Shown: positions 47,703-61,111 of the stretch, piece after piece
How the letters are laid out: the number at the start of each line of letters is the position of its first letter
How positions within the stretch are numbered: position 1 is the stretch's first letter
NCBI GenBank assembly: GCA_021464415.1
Contig: CM038471.1
Span: forward strand, 36,739,234-36,803,233
Origin: Lonicera japonica
Lineage: Eukaryota; Streptophyta; Magnoliopsida; Dipsacales; Caprifoliaceae
DNA: 64,000 nt
Direction: 5' to 3'
Position numbers and translations under genes: made by a program
The notes under the pieces: generated by a model
Databases searched by the model: none
What the model saw: only the letters and a program-made list of their open reading frames with translations
Told to the model about the DNA's origin: nothing

Positions 47703-48965
47703 CAATGCTCTGTAAATTCCTCCTCTTTGTATGGCAAATGCAGCAATGCTGCAGCAACAGGAGGAGTAGGTCTTCACCTTTTGCAGCAGCTACTTCTTCT
47801 CTCTCCTCCTTTAAACTCAGACTCCTTCATCACAACCCTCAGCATCCTCCTCCTCCATACTTCTTCACCCTTTTCTGTAAGCCTAACCACCGACACTCCA
47901 CTGCTTCTTCTTATTATAACTCTCGAGGTACCAATACTTACTCTTTTATCATTTGTTCTGGTCTTTTCTTTTCTTTGGCAATTTATCGAATTGGTAATGG
48001 GTACTCGGAACTTGTGAGTTTTCAGCTTTATTTTTCCAACTTGGAATGATTCGAGGAAGGAAGTTGATTTACCTTGCACAAACTAAATGATTTGGTTTAA
48101 TTAATTATTTTGCACAAACTAAATGATTTGGTTTAGTTAATTATTTTGCACAAACTGAATTTTTTGCCTCTGCCCTATATTCTCTTTAGTCTTTACTTGA
48201 GTTTGTGTAATAATGTAATATGAACAAAATTATTATGTCATTTTTTGGAATTCCCCTTCTTTTTTTTTAATATATAAAAAAAAAGAAAATGCTAAATTAA
48301 CCTCGAAAGTAGCATTTAACTGATACCATCAGCCAAATAAACAAAAAAAATGATAATCAATTTCATCGACACAATACGTAGTATATATTATATATATAAT
48401 AAGGGGGCAGATAGTTTTTGAATCTTGAAAATGTATAAGGGATTGTGTATCTGAGATTTTTGATGTTTTTTGAATGGTTGCTAGTGATTTTGGCACGGGT
48501 TACAACCTAGTATATATATATAAATATATGTATGCATTAATTGGAAGGACAGATTGTGAGGAATGTATAAAAGGCAAAAAAAAAAATAAAAAAAAAGTCA
48601 ATTAAGTCTTCCATCATAGGAAAAGCCAAATGGGAAGTTTTGAAGTATTGTATAAAGATGAAATTAATTGGTAATTTCGTGGGGCTGATGGCTGTAGGGT
48701 TTTTCTTCTTAGTGAGAAAGCAAATGGGTTTAGTCAACAAGAAAACAATAATGGCAAAGGAAAAGTTTTTGTCATGTAGAAGAAAATGATGGCTGCCATT
48801 TTCTCTTCCTTTCTTCCAATCTTACAGATAGGATAGCCTCAATTTCATGGAGTACACGCAGGGGCAGCACCTTAGTCTTTTGTAGGGATAGCAACCGGGC
48901 ATATCTGGGGCAGTGGGTGTGTATTCTCCAAAGAAATTTTAAAATTAATGGGACTGATTGTGACA
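47703..48965 (+). repeat. 1.2-kb repeat B2 with 114-codon ORF
   Basis: Counterpart of A2, with the same extra segment near the 3' end and the frame from 47705 open for 114 codons (MLCKFLLFVWQMQQC). A2-B2 differences in the small downstream frame are about three silent and two replacing. Function unknown. Confidence 0.55.
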
Positions 48966-49218
48966 TATATCAGTAGATATGTAATAAAGATAAATCATGG
49001 CCTTGTTAAATATTTCATTGTACAATTATCTGAATACTTCCGAAAGCTTCATAATTAATTATAAAAATAATTGAAGATAATATCACGTTGTTTTTGCTAA
49101 ACATTTTTTTCTATAGTTATCAATATTATAATTGAAGTAATAAATCACGTTGGGTCCATGAAAAAAACTGAATAAAAATAAATAAATGAATAAGTATGAT
49201 CAAATCTGTTAATATGGG

Positions 49219-49845
49219 ATGGGCTTAGTTGGGTTGGAGCATTCATGCGCATTTTTAGACTTGGTCATTCTTCAATTGTGTTTGTTGGCACTACTATTAT
49301 TGATGCAATTTCTGTTGGTGGGTTGGTTGACATGGCTACGGGGGCATTCGTCAGAATTAATTCTGAGGACATGGTCTCTTCGACGGGGATGGTCGTTGCT
49401 ATCCTGAAAATGATTATTTCGAGGTTGCATTAGAACTTTTTTTCTCAAATGCAGATACTGGGTTTTGGCCAAACACTTAACACTTTGCAAGTTTGTTTAA
49501 GGCTTGTCTCAATTTTGGGGAGAGTGTTCATGGGTGTGCTTTGAAGACTCGTTATGAAATCGATCCTTATGTAAGTTTTGTGCTGCTCTATTTGTAACAA
49601 AGTGATCTGGAGTCATAGAGGATATATGATCGGCACATATTTGAAGAGATTCCTAAGAAAGATGCAATTCCTTGGAGTTTCATGATTGCGTGGTATTCTC
49701 AAAATAACTGGTGATTTGAGGCTATTGAATTATTTTGTTAGATGAGACAAGCATTAGTTACCCAAAATCAATTTACTTTTGCGAGGGTATGGAACCATGA
49801 AGAGCTTTGTCTTGGGGAGGCAAAATCCATTGTCGTAGTTATTTT
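49219..49845 (+). pseudogene. PPR pseudogene in unit 2
   Basis: Same relic as 29490-30115: IFRLGHSSIVFVGTTIIDA, GLVDMATGAFVRINSEDM, SLFKACLNFGESVHGCA-like, IPWSFMIAWYSQNN. It has an extra 4-base deletion at about 49396 relative to unit 1 (which keeps VARYPENDYFEV), and shares other stops. Non-functional. Confidence 0.85.
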
Positions 49846-52045
49846 ACTTCCATGGTATATGCAAGACTATAGTATCTAAGTTTACTTAGGACCGGTCTTA
49901 TCTAACTACTGTATCTTTATGGGGCACTCAGCTGTCCATTTCAGTGGGGTTAATAGAGAATGATGACTAGAGCAACAACGTATTTTCTCAGAAACAATGT
50001 CATTAGTGGGGAATCATCTAACTCATAATTGACTACAGGGTTGTACTTCCTCAATTATCGTCTCTACAATGAGAGGCACAACTGTGGGCAATTCGATTCG
50101 TACTGGAACACATTTTGGGATGTCGTAGATTTTGAAGGTATGTTTGTCTATTGTTAAGCACTCTGCAACAAGCATCAAATTTGATTCGGAAGTTTCACAA
50201 TTTTAGAAAACATCCTTTATGATACAATTTTTTTTTATCTAAGTAGAACAAAATAAAAAAAAAATCCTCTAATGTAACTGTTTCTGTTAGCGTGAATGGT
50301 GGTAGATATGCAGCACTGCAGCAGTGGAATGTGCGTTGCCAGAAGGTGCTTATGCTCTATGAATTTTTTCGCCCTCGTAAGTATATCATGCATCTTGCCT
50401 CTGATTTCGTTTTGGAGGAACGGTATCTCTTTTGAGAGCTTGAAGAAAATAAAAAAGATAATTTGACGCATATATAATCTACTTGCTGGTGCTAATAAAT
50501 GATAATTAGGGAAAAAAAAATGCCAGTAGCCTATCATCTGTGTGTTTCTTCCTTGTACTTGAATATATCGCCAGTGGTAGCCAAGTAAAGCTATTTACGC
50601 TGATTCAAGTTTCCTTTATCCACATTAACCATAAAAAATTGCCAAGTGATCCCAGTAGGTGATCACATGTATGTGATTTAGAAATGTTAAACACCTAATG
50701 AAGCAATCCTATCTGCACTTTGCTTTTAGGAACTTCAAAAAAAGTAAAAAAATAAATAAAAAACTGAGTTATTTTCAAAATTATCATTTGATTATTTGAT
50801 TGGTATCAAACACACAAGTATTTATTCCCTTCACATTTTATTCAAGTGTCTGTTTCTCTAAATTGTTGAATTCAGGGCCATATTCGATTAGATTTTTTAG
50901 ACATATATATATATATTCATATATGATGCATGAGGTATAAATTTACTTCTAGTTGTAAATAAATAAATAAATAAATGTTAGTTTCATTCTTATGTTAGGG
51001 TTATGAGCCACTATATAGGATACATTACATATATATATAGCTCAATTTGCATGTCTTCAGATTTGGGTAATTAAGAAGCCGTTCATACTTGGGTATGTAG
51101 TGTCACTGGCACGTATTTTTTCACGCAGATAGGCATTAGGTAGTGTTATAAGCATGAGTACTTTTTTGGTAAATAAGGGTTGGTAATTTCATAGACGCAT
51201 AATTGATAATCACTAACAAGGCCTATGCCATAGGTACAAATAACTCGTGTACATAGGAGATATTGAGCAAGAGAGTGCTGAAGTTACGAATAACTTTTGT
51301 GAGGGGAGAATAACTTTAAAAGTCAACCCTTTCAAAAGGCAACCTGTTTAGGGCCAGTAATTTAATAGTTTGGGTAGGGTTAGACCCGTTAAGAAGCCAG
51401 CTCTTTAGAACCTGCCCCAGATCCACCCATTTTGCCACCTCTAGGGGCTGTGAACGAAATTCGTGCTTCAACATTTACATTTGAATGGAAATCTGGGTCT
51501 TTTATGTATTTCCAAATCATTAGCTTTACTTCAAGTCCTAAAAAGATTACTTCAGGGATTTTATGAATTTGGGAAAGCAGATTACAGTTTTGAGATTTAG
51601 CATTACTTCGTGCTGAAGCTATGTTCTTCTTGTATTGTACTTAATTTGATTTTACCTAATATTTTTTGCCAAGTGATAATACAATTAGAAGAGTTTCATA
51701 TGTAGAATTCTTGATAAACAGTTGTATGTGAATGTGTTGTGGGAACATATGGTGAGAGTAGCACTGCTCAACAAAAAATATTTCCTTTACTTGATGTTAA
51801 CACTTGTATCGATTAGCATTACCACAAAAAGAAAAAGGCAATTAAAACTGGAACAAAATAACAAATGAAAGAGAGTATATAAATTAGCACTAGAGCTCGA
51901 GAAGAAAGGCGCACTGCAATTGGGCTTTGGCATTCTAAAGTACAAGTAAATCAAGATTTCAATTAGTCTTTTTTGTGCTTGTGCGTGTGTGTGTTTTGTA
52001 CATTTGCTTGAGACTAACAACTAAGCCATTTCTTGTAGTATACCT
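49846..52045. other. Duplicated intergenic DNA upstream of TNL B
   Basis: Matches 30116-31049 and 33887-35095. The 72 bp at 50781-50852 are the pre-insertion site of the unit 1 LINE. No gene. Confidence 0.55.
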
Positions 52046-52115
52046 TATGGCTGTAGTTAAGTGGTGGGAATTCCACGCTGTGGGCGTAGAATCTAGGCTT
52101 GAATCCCAGCAATGA
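52046..52115 (+). mobile_element. tRNA-derived SINE-like head, unit 2
   Basis: Copy of 35096-35165, with A-box-like TAGTTAAGTGG (52054-52064) and B-box-like GGCTTGAATCC (52096-52106). Confidence 0.5.
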
Positions 52116-52508
52116 CACATCCCAATTATTAAAGTCATTTATTTTTAATTAACTAATAATCACAAGATGGTAATTATCAATTCCCAATTTGACTTAATGC
52201 AATAAATGAACAAGACTGTAATCTGGCAAAAGGGAGAAATTGGCTCCGGGTCTAAAGTCAAGTCAATTTTAGTTGAAAGCAAGAAATGACTTGATTGTAA
52301 TCTGGAAAAAGGGTGAAGTTGCTTCAGAGTCTGTGATAACTTCTTACCAAAATTGGGGTCCACGAAAGAATAAGTAACACTAAACCAAAAGTCACTTATT
52401 AGCAGGCAATAGATTAAGATTCTAGTCTAACAAAAGGGTGAGATTTTGACAATGGCCTCCAAACAAATTAAGACAAGTATATGGCTCAACAATCGTGGAA
52501 GGCTTTGA

Positions 52509-52552
52509 TTGACTCCCATTAAAAAGTATGGTGTCCCAATTCTATTTATTTA
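52509..52552 (+). promoter_or_regulatory. Putative TNL B promoter: W-box and TATA
   Basis: TTGACT at 52509-52514 and TATTTATTTA at 52543-52552, 35 bp before the ATG at 52587. The more distal W-box present in TNL A is lost here (TTGGCT at about 52240). Confidence 0.4.
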
Positions 52553-52586
52553 AGGGCCTGAAGTGAAAAGGAAGATCAATGTTCAA

Positions 52587-55500
52587 ATGGCTGTTGTGAG
52601 AGCCCAAGAACCCTCCTCCTCATCCTCCTCATCTTCCACTTGTAGATCATTGTGTACTTACGACGTATTCTTGAGCTTTAGGGGGGAGGACACGCGTACA
52701 AACTTTACTGATCACCTCTATACTGCTTTGGTGGATAAAGGTATTCGTATGTTTAGAGACTACAATGAGATCGAGAGGGGGAAATGTCTTAAGCCAGAAT
52801 TGGAGAAGGCAATCAAAGAGTCGAGAATCTCGCTCATCGTCTTCTCCGAAAACTATGCAATTTCCAGATGGTGCCTCGATGAACTTGTGATGATATTAGA
52901 ATGCAGGAAGATTAATTCTAGGCATGTAGTTTTGCCTATCTTTTATGATGTGAGTCCGTCCGAGGTTCGGAAGCAAACTGGGACGATAGGAGAAGCGTTT
53001 GATAGGTACAAAGGGGAGTTGGAATTAATGGAAAAGGTGAATGGATGGAGGGCAGCACTTAAAGAAGTTGTGGATTTGGCTGGGATGGAATTAAAAAACC
53101 AAGCTAACCGGTAAGTTGTTTGGTTGGGTTTTTAACAAATATTCTTGGGTGTTTTTTTTCAAAAAATCTTGTTTGGTTCACCCATTTTATAATCTTCATT
53201 CAAGTAAAAAGAAACTTTTTTTTATTTTTCCCTTTACACTTTAGAAAAACTTTAAGAAATAAAAAACAAAAAAGATAATATATATATATATATATTTTTA
53301 AATTTTTTAAAATAGTGTACCATACACAAATCGAATTAAAAAACAGTTTTACAAAACTCTACTTAACAGCAAATTTGAAATTAAACATTCAAAAACTCTA
53401 ATCAAATGGAACCCAAGTCTTTTTAAAAAATAATATATCTTATGTTTAATTGAGTTTGGTGTTTTATCTGAATTCTATATTCAGTTGGGCTTGAGCCTGC
53501 AATTTCACTGCCCTCGAGCCCTTCTCGGAAGACTTGCTTCTGCAGCTGATAAATACCCAATTGTTAATTATTAAAACTCGTTTTGTCATTTTTGAGCCTG
53601 CAACCTCTGATTTCTTTGGCTTCTAAGAGGGTGGGGCTTGGCATGTTTTTCCCTTTCTTAGGTTCTCTATTTACAGAATATAGGAATGGTTTTTATTGAA
53701 GAAACTGTCTTATAAGTGCAATAACAAATATAATACCACCACCCCCTCCATCCTCCCACCCACCCACCCAACACCACCAAAGAATTTTTCTCAGCTTCAC
53801 CCATCTATTTCTTGGCTTATCTTAAATCTCTTATGGAAAATAAGGGTTCTTAGTACCTTGAGTATTTGACAATTTCAAATAAGAAGGGACACAAAACGAA
53901 AGATGAGAAAACTAGGAAGTCAATCAATGGCATAAATGTACAAAAAAAATAAAATAAAATGGTATGCAAGTGTTACGATTTTTCCTTTATTTACTGGTTT
54001 GAATCTGATTTTGTTCACGTACTCTTAGTAAAAGTGTGTTATGAGAGTTTTAACTGTTATTCCTATGACATATTTAGTGGACGTGCTTGCTTATCTAGTT
54101 CGCTCGCAATTTGTGTAGGCATGAAGCAGAGTTTATCAAGGAAATTATAAAAATAATTGAAGCTAAATTGAGGCGTACACCCTTGTTTGTTGCTCCAATC
54201 TTAATTGGGATGCATTCTCGAGCAGAAAATATTAATAAGTGGTTGCAAGATGACTCTTCCAAAGTTAGCTTCCTCGGAATTTGCGGGATGGGGGGAATTG
54301 GGAAGACAACTATTGCCAAATTTTTCTATGATGTGAACTATGAAAGTTTTGATGCTAGTTGCTTTCTCGCAGATATAAGAGAGATGTCTAGAAAACTTGA
54401 CGGTTTGGTTGGGTTACAAAGACAACTTCTTTCAAGTATCTTAAATAAGAAGCACAGAAAGATATACAATACTCATGAAGGAATCATTAAGATCAAGGAA
54501 GCCGTTTCATGCAAAAGGGTTCTTCTTGTTCTTGATGATGTGGATCAAAGAAACCAATTAGATGTCTTGCGTGGCACGGAAGGTTCATTTCATCCGGGGA
54601 GTAAAATCATCATAACTACAAGAAATGAGAGACTGCTAAAGCCTTATGATCAAATTTTTAAGGTTGAGGAACTAGGCCATGACGAGTCGGTTAAGCTCTT
54701 TGGTTTCTATGCATTTGGAAAAGACTGTACTATTGAAGGTTACGCAGAGCACACAGAAAGCATAGTACAAATTTGCGGAGGCCTACCATTAGCTCTTCAT
54801 GTTTTAGGTGCTTCTTTATCTGGAAGGACTGTACCTCAATGGGCCAGTGAAGTGAAGAAATTGCAAGCAATTCCACCCAGTGAAATCCTCAATAAACTGA
54901 AAATAAGTTATGATTGTTTAGAAGAATACCATGACAAAAGGTTATTCCTTGATATAGCTTGTTTCTTTGTCGGAGAAGACAAGGATTACACAATCAAAGT
55001 ACTAGACAGTACCGATACTCATGCAGATGTTAGAATTCAAAATCTCATTGATCGCTCTCTCTTAGCAATTGATTCTCGTAATAAGTTGATGATGCATCAA
55101 TTAATTCGAGACATGGGAAGAAACATTGTTCAACAAGAATCGGATGATGAACCTGGGGAGCGTAGTCGCTTATGGCGTCAAGAGGATTCCTATAGTGTAT
55201 TGAGATTTAAGAAGGTCAGAAACATATACATATACTTTTCATGTCTATGTATTATTTGTGTATTATGCATATATGACCATCACTAATCAAATTTGTATGC
55301 TCTTTGTCATGTTATTAGGGCACAAGAATAATTGAGGGCCTCACCCTTGACATGCGCAGGACGAAGAATGATGATAACATTGCAAGAAAACTTAGATATG
55401 ACGAATCCCTTAATAAGGCCTCACCCTTGATATCGATAAGTTCTTTCTTTAATTGTTTTAGTTGCTTTCTCTTAGGACAAGAAATAAGCCCTGCTTTAAG

Positions 55501-57012
55501 AAATGAAGGTTTAGACCTGAGAACTGATGCATTTGAGAAGATGGAAAGGTTAAGACTATTGAAACTCAATTATACACAGCTAGATGGTCGGTACGACAAT
55601 TTTCCTAAAACTTTGATATGGTTGTGTTGGCATGGATTTCCTTCAAAATATATGCCCATTGAGTTATCTTTGGAGAATTTGGTTGCTCTTGATTTGCGTC
55701 ATAGCAAATTGGAAGAAGTTTGGGCAGGCCCAAAGGTATTAAATTTTTCTTTCTTTCTTTCTTTCTTTCTTTATAGCTACTTTTCTAATTAGTGCTCGAT
55801 ATACATGTTTCGAACTTACTACATATCGTTGTTCCTTTTTAACAGTTTCTTGGATCACTGAAGTTCCTTAATCTGAGCTATTCTGAAAGGCTAGCGAAAA
55901 CTCCTAACTTTTTAGGAGTTCCAAATCTTGAAAGACTAATTCTCAAAGGTTGTGTAAGATTGATTGAGATTTGTGAATCCATTGAATTCCTCGAGGAGCT
56001 CGATTTACTTGATCTAACAGATTGCAAAAATTTAAGGAAACTTCCAAGGAACATGTACAAGCTGGGATCTCTTGAGGCACTTATAATCTCTGGTTGCTCC
56101 GCTCTATTTGCTGGTGGACTTGACATAAGCGCAACAAGCACTGCCAATGGGCAGGGCAGACGGTGGTGTACCTCACTTTTACTGCCATGGGTGCCACAGC
56201 TAGGTCGAGGTTCAGAAATTTTATGGGCTTCCTTACCACACTCCTTAAGAAACTTAAGTCTTGCATGGTGCAATCTATCCGATGATTCGTTGCCTTCTGC
56301 ATTTAGTAATCTATCGGGGCTTAAATATTTGGATTTAAGCTATAATTTGTTTTGTAGCTTGCCAGATTGCATTAAAAGCCTTGGTAGCCTTCACTTGCTC
56401 TCGTTACATCATTGTAGGTCTCTCAATTCAATTTTAGGTTTGCCAAGTAATTTACGGAGCTTGAATTTGGAGTGGTGTGACTCATTTAGAAAAATAACAT
56501 TTCAATCAACTCCGTATCAGTTGGAAGAAACCTATAGTTTCGATTGCGATAGATTGGTTGAAGTTGACGGCATTCTAAAGAGAGAACCAGTAGGAGAAGT
56601 TGATGGAAGGATAATCAAGAATTGGGGTATTGACATTAAATCGATCGAAAAGCTTAAGGTGAATCGTGCTCATGCTCTCTCTCTCTCTCTCTCACTTGTA
56701 ATTGATTAAGAATTAAATATTAAAATTATGAGTGAATTGGTGCAGGGAAGTTACGAGTTTGGTATATTCAGCACATTTATCCCGGGTGGTGAGATCCCAA
56801 GTTGTTTCAGTGAGAGGAAGAAGGGGTCGTCAATGCCATTTACTGTGTCTTTGGTTCCTAAATTTAGAGTTCAACACTTGATCATTTGTTCCGTGTATGC
56901 GTTCAGTGGTCGCGGCGTCACACATTATCCATTTGCCATTAAAATCAATAATAGGACAAAGGATCTCTCATGGGTATACTGCCTATGTACTATGGCTGTC
57001 CGGGGAAGATGA
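52587..57012 (+). CDS. TNL disease-resistance protein B, C-terminally truncated
   Basis: Tandem paralogue of TNL A. Exons: 52587-53110, 54119-55214, 55319-55735, 55846-56658, 56746-57012; about 1038 residues. Exons 2, 3 and 4 have exactly the lengths of those in A; exon 1 is 6 bp longer (two more serines after Pro9). TIR, NB-ARC (GMGGIGKTT, LLVLDD, GLPLAL, MHQ in place of MHD) and LRR are intact. In exon 5 one base is missing near 56982 and another near 57004, so translation stops at TGA 57010-57012, inside the C-JID. A further 2-base insertion near 57159 would restore the original frame, whose old stop is at 57319-57321. Intron 2 has donor GTCAGA instead of GTAAGA in A, a weaker site. It may be a truncated receptor, or a pseudogene in progress. 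Confidence 0.87.
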
Positions 57013-57321
57013 AGAGATGACATGGTTAAGCCAGTGGAATTTTCGGAACAAAGTAGAAGGTGGGGACAAAATTGTCGTTTCTTTATTTTTGAGTGAAATG
57101 TTTGAGGTAAAGGAGTGTGGTATCAAGATCGTGTACAAGGAAGAAGATGACGGAGTAGTGTGTCTGATGACAACTACAATAAGACATTTCACTGGAATGA
57201 AGTCGTTGGCAGAGATTTGTCACGGCTAGAGTTGAGCACAAGGGCGTACTTCCTGTGTCGCAAGCTCAAAAGAGCTATTTTTCCTGATGTTGTCATCGAT
57301 ATATATCGGATGTCATTATGA
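57013..57321 (+). pseudogene. Untranslated remainder of TNL B exon 5
   Basis: Corresponds to the last ~100 codons of TNL A (for example SEMFEVKECGIKIVYKEED at about 57091-57147) but is out of frame after the stop at 57012. Its end still reads FLCRKLKRA in the old frame, so decay is recent. Confidence 0.85.
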
Positions 57322-57679
57322 GACATCGCGGATGAAGGTGTGTTTGTCTCGACCTTTATTTAGAATTCTGAAACCAAATCCTCTGAACTTGTATATTTCT
57401 ATTTCTATTTTTTGTCAAAGACGATAAATCTCTCTCATCTCGTGTTAATAGTTAATTAGGTTTGTTTGAATGGTTGCAGAGATAAAGAACGGAAGGTGCG
57501 TTGTGGTTTTGTACAGTACTGAAGGCGTGCTCATTCTCTCTTGCTGAGCTCGAGAGGAATATGGCATTGGGCTTTGGCTTTTCTAAGCCTAGTAAATTTT
57601 TTCTTCGGGATAAAATAATCCCATTCTAGGTTTGTTGTTAGTCAAGATTAGATACCAGAGTAGATTATTTATCCTATAG
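57322..57679. other. 3' flank of TNL B
   Basis: Matches 40414-40758; presumably includes the 3' UTR. Nothing else recognised. Confidence 0.5.
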
Positions 57680-58451
57680 ATGCTTCTTAATCTTACAAGA
57701 AGATGGATAAAACAATCCCACATAGGAGGTGGGATTATTATGTGGGATTGTTTTATCCGTTCTATATGGGATAAAATAATTCTATCCGGATTTATAATCT
57801 GACGCTTCAAATGCACCCATAATTTGTATATGTACTAGTGACTAATGACAAATGACTCCATATTTTAATCAAGAACAATTTCCTATACGGCTATATGCGT
57901 TCTCTAGATCTACTCATATAATTGTATTTTACTTAATATATTTTGATTACTTGGAAACAAGTATTTTACTTATTATATTTTAATTACTTAGAAACAAAAT
58001 CCATCGTGCCTTGGTAGAAGTACTCGAACTCTAATTTACCTTAAAAGTTGAATTGTTATACATAATGCTTCTTAATCTTACAAGAAGATGGATAAAACAA
58101 TCCCACATAGGAGGTGAGATTATTATGTGGGGTTGTTTTATCCGTTCTATATGGGATAAAATAATTCTATCCAGATTTATAATATGACGTTTCAAATGCA
58201 CCCATAATTTGTATATGTACTAGTGACTAATGACAAATGACTCCATATTTTCATCAAGAACAATTTCCTATATGGCTATATGCGTTCTCTAGATCCACAC
58301 ATATAATTGTATTTTACTTAATATATTTTGATTACTTGGAAACAAGTATTTTACTTATTATATTTTAATTACTTAGAAACAAAATCCATCGTGCCTTGGT
58401 AGAAGTACTCGTGTAACTCTAATTTACCTTAAAAGTTGAATTGTTATACAT
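57680..58451. repeat. 395-bp tandem duplication, unit 2 only
   Basis: Units start ATGCTTCTTAATCTTACAAG at 57680 and 58075 and are nearly identical. Each contains an exact inverted repeat GGATAAAACAATCCCACATA with its complement (57706-57758 in the first unit, imperfect in the second). Unit 1 has one diverged counterpart at 40759. So duplication came after the segmental event. Confidence 0.9.
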
Positions 58452-59280
58452 ATAAGTCAACACACCCTCTTCACTCTTGAGTTGAGTTTTTTGTTTAATA
58501 CGTTAATGTTGGAAATTACTTTCTACGACCTTAAAGTCCTAATTATAGGGTGGTTTTATTTTTACTCCTACTAATGTGCACTCCACTTATCATTTGGTCC
58601 TTGAGAACCGAAGGTAAATGTTACTTGGATCTTGAGGGATGAGTATATGCCTGGCCGATATATAGGTTTATATTGTGCCCTCAAGAACCGAATAACATGT
58701 ACCTTACTCAGTGCTCAAGGAGCGAATCAAAGGTGGTAATAAAATCAAGCATTATTAGGGGGCGAAAACAGGTTGCCATGTTATCGGGTCCCATTAATTA
58801 GGAGTATAACTTTTAATAACATCTCCTCTTTTGGTATCTTTTTTATAGTTCGTGACCTTTATGACATCACGGCTTTTCTTTCTCTTAATATTTTGGTAGC
58901 TTTTAAATTTTATTATGTAAATGTAACTTGTAACATCATCTAGCGTTCAATGGAACCAGCAAACCCATACATTGAATCGAATAAAACCCATATGTTTTGG
59001 TTTGTTTTCACTCAGTGGGTTGGTTCTAATTCCGGAAAATGGGGAATAAGAAATTTATGTTCGGTTATGGGCCCAAATCCTAAAAAAAACTCAACCAAAC
59101 TAAGAACTAAATCTAACAGGAACTCTGGGAAATGAACGGCAGAACCGAAATTTATCCAATCTAAATTACATATATATACAGAGTCAGGATAGGAAGAGTG
59201 ATCGCGGGTCTATAAATTTAAAGGGTATCAAATCTTGTTTTTTTTTTGTTTATATATATATATATGTATATATATAGAAA
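58452..59280. other. Tail of unit 2, with unit-specific segment
   Basis: Aligns with 41480-42060. About 210 bp at 58557-58767 have no counterpart in unit 1 and may be an insertion; ends (GGGTGGTTTTATTTTTAC and GGTGGTAATAAAATC) are only weakly inverted. No gene. Confidence 0.45.
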
Positions 59281-59321
59281 ATTTCAAGTAAGGACCTTAA
59301 CTTAAGGTCCTTACTTGAAAT
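59281..59321. repeat. 41-bp perfect hairpin
   Basis: ATTTCAAGTAAGGACCTTAA (59281-59300), one C, then the exact reverse complement (59302-59321). It is absent from the unit 1 counterpart. It may be a minimal foldback element or an insertion footprint; it does not resemble a terminator for any known transcript. Confidence 0.85.
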
Positions 59322-61103
59322 GCACCCCGTATATATAATATAAGTATTATATATGCAAAAAATAAAAATTATATGTAGAGATATATTAAAAAAAGCTTCC
59401 CAACTAATAATGCATCTTTCCAATGAAAAAAAAATGCAATTTCTAAAGTTCAAACGGCACGTTGAAAACGTCCACTTTAACTCTTCGCCTCTTCTCCCTT
59501 GTTCACACAAAAAAAAAAAAAAAAAAAAATTAATTTAAATTTTTTTTATAAAAAATTAATATATATTTTTTATAAGAAATACTCATTTTGAATTTTACCC
59601 AGGGTCTTAAAATGCCCAAACGGTCATTATATATATATATATATATATAATTTATATGAATATAAATACACTGTTGTTTTTGGAAATCTCCATATATGTT
59701 GTAAAACGTTGCCAATGAGACACCGCGGTTTTCCTTATTTTAATATTTTGGTAGAGTTGAATATTATTTTACGTTTTTTGTGGCTTTTGATATCCCGTCT
59801 CTAGAAGTAGTTAATCTTTTAATCTAGTTTCTGTTGTTAGGGCCTCGGCCCAGGCCCTCTTTAGGACCAATATATATATATATATATACTAGTTTATAGT
59901 TTGCGCGATGCGCAATTGATTTTTATATATATATATATATTTACAAATATGGTAAATAATTAAAAGAAAAAATCTAAAGAGAATATTTTGAAAATAATAG
60001 AAAGTGATTGGTTTATGTTTGATTCTTATTTTAAGAAAAAAATTAAAATTTTCTAATACACTAATTATGTCTCAACAAAGAAATGTGATTCACACCTTAA
60101 AAAATATCTTACAATTTTATGTTTCAAAAGTACAATGTTTGAGCTTCCCAACCCATATCTCATTCCCTTTAAACCACCATACTCTTATTCACCACTTGTA
60201 TGGGGAAAAAAAAACTCACAATTTAGATCATAGACAAATGCAATATATATTTTAGAAAGTAACCTATGTATAATGTTATATATCTGTTTTACAATATAAG
60301 AACCTATTTTGAAATGGAATATATTTATAATGGCTTGATGTAAATAGTAAGTATAATTTCGCTTTCGTTGCTATATGTTTTGTGAAAAAAATAAAAGGAA
60401 GAATCTAATTACCAATACTCATATCTTTGGTAATTCATTCAAATGGAACAAATAAATACATTGTACTTTAACTCATTTTTCTTTGTATATTAGTCTCTTG
60501 CTCAAGCTAATAATAATAAAGTTGTAAAAAAGAATTCTTTTGAAAGGCAAAATGTAAGAATATACAACTAACAATTATGTGAACTTAGTGCAACCACCAT
60601 ACATTATAAATTCACGTGCAAACATAAGTGAATTAATGGTACCTCCTACATGTAAGAATGTTCAAAACTCTAAAATAAAAAAAAATATTTTGGATCAAAA
60701 CATCTCCTTATACTACCATAAAATCCATAAAATGTAAGTACTGAAAATTGTAAAAAAAAAAAAAGAAAAAAAAATGCAAATTTAAGCTTTTCATCTCTTT
60801 TATATGCCCATCTAGAAGACTACGTACAATAGTAACCAGTCCAATCACTTTACCCAAAAAACTTGTAAAATATGCATAAAATTCATGATAATTACAAAGA
60901 ATATATAAAAAAAATTGAGAGTACGACAATTATTCGATAATTTTTTCCATCATTGAGACTATTTATATAGTAGAAAAAATTCCGATGCACATTTAACGAT
61001 CATAAATCCTATAATTATTCCCATAAAGCCTCATAAAATTTTACGTTACAAAATAATTAATTATCATAAATCTATTCATAAATATACACAATTAATTTTA
61101 TAA
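59322..61103. other. Tail repeat T1 copy 3 and AT-rich DNA
   Basis: 59330-59780 is the third copy of the tail repeat. After about 59790 the sequence is not shared with unit 1: AT-rich, with TA runs at 59627-59650 and 59870-59887. The 83-codon frame at 60004-60255 has no recognisable domain. No gene. Confidence 0.5.
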
Positions 61104-61111
61104 TTCATAAC

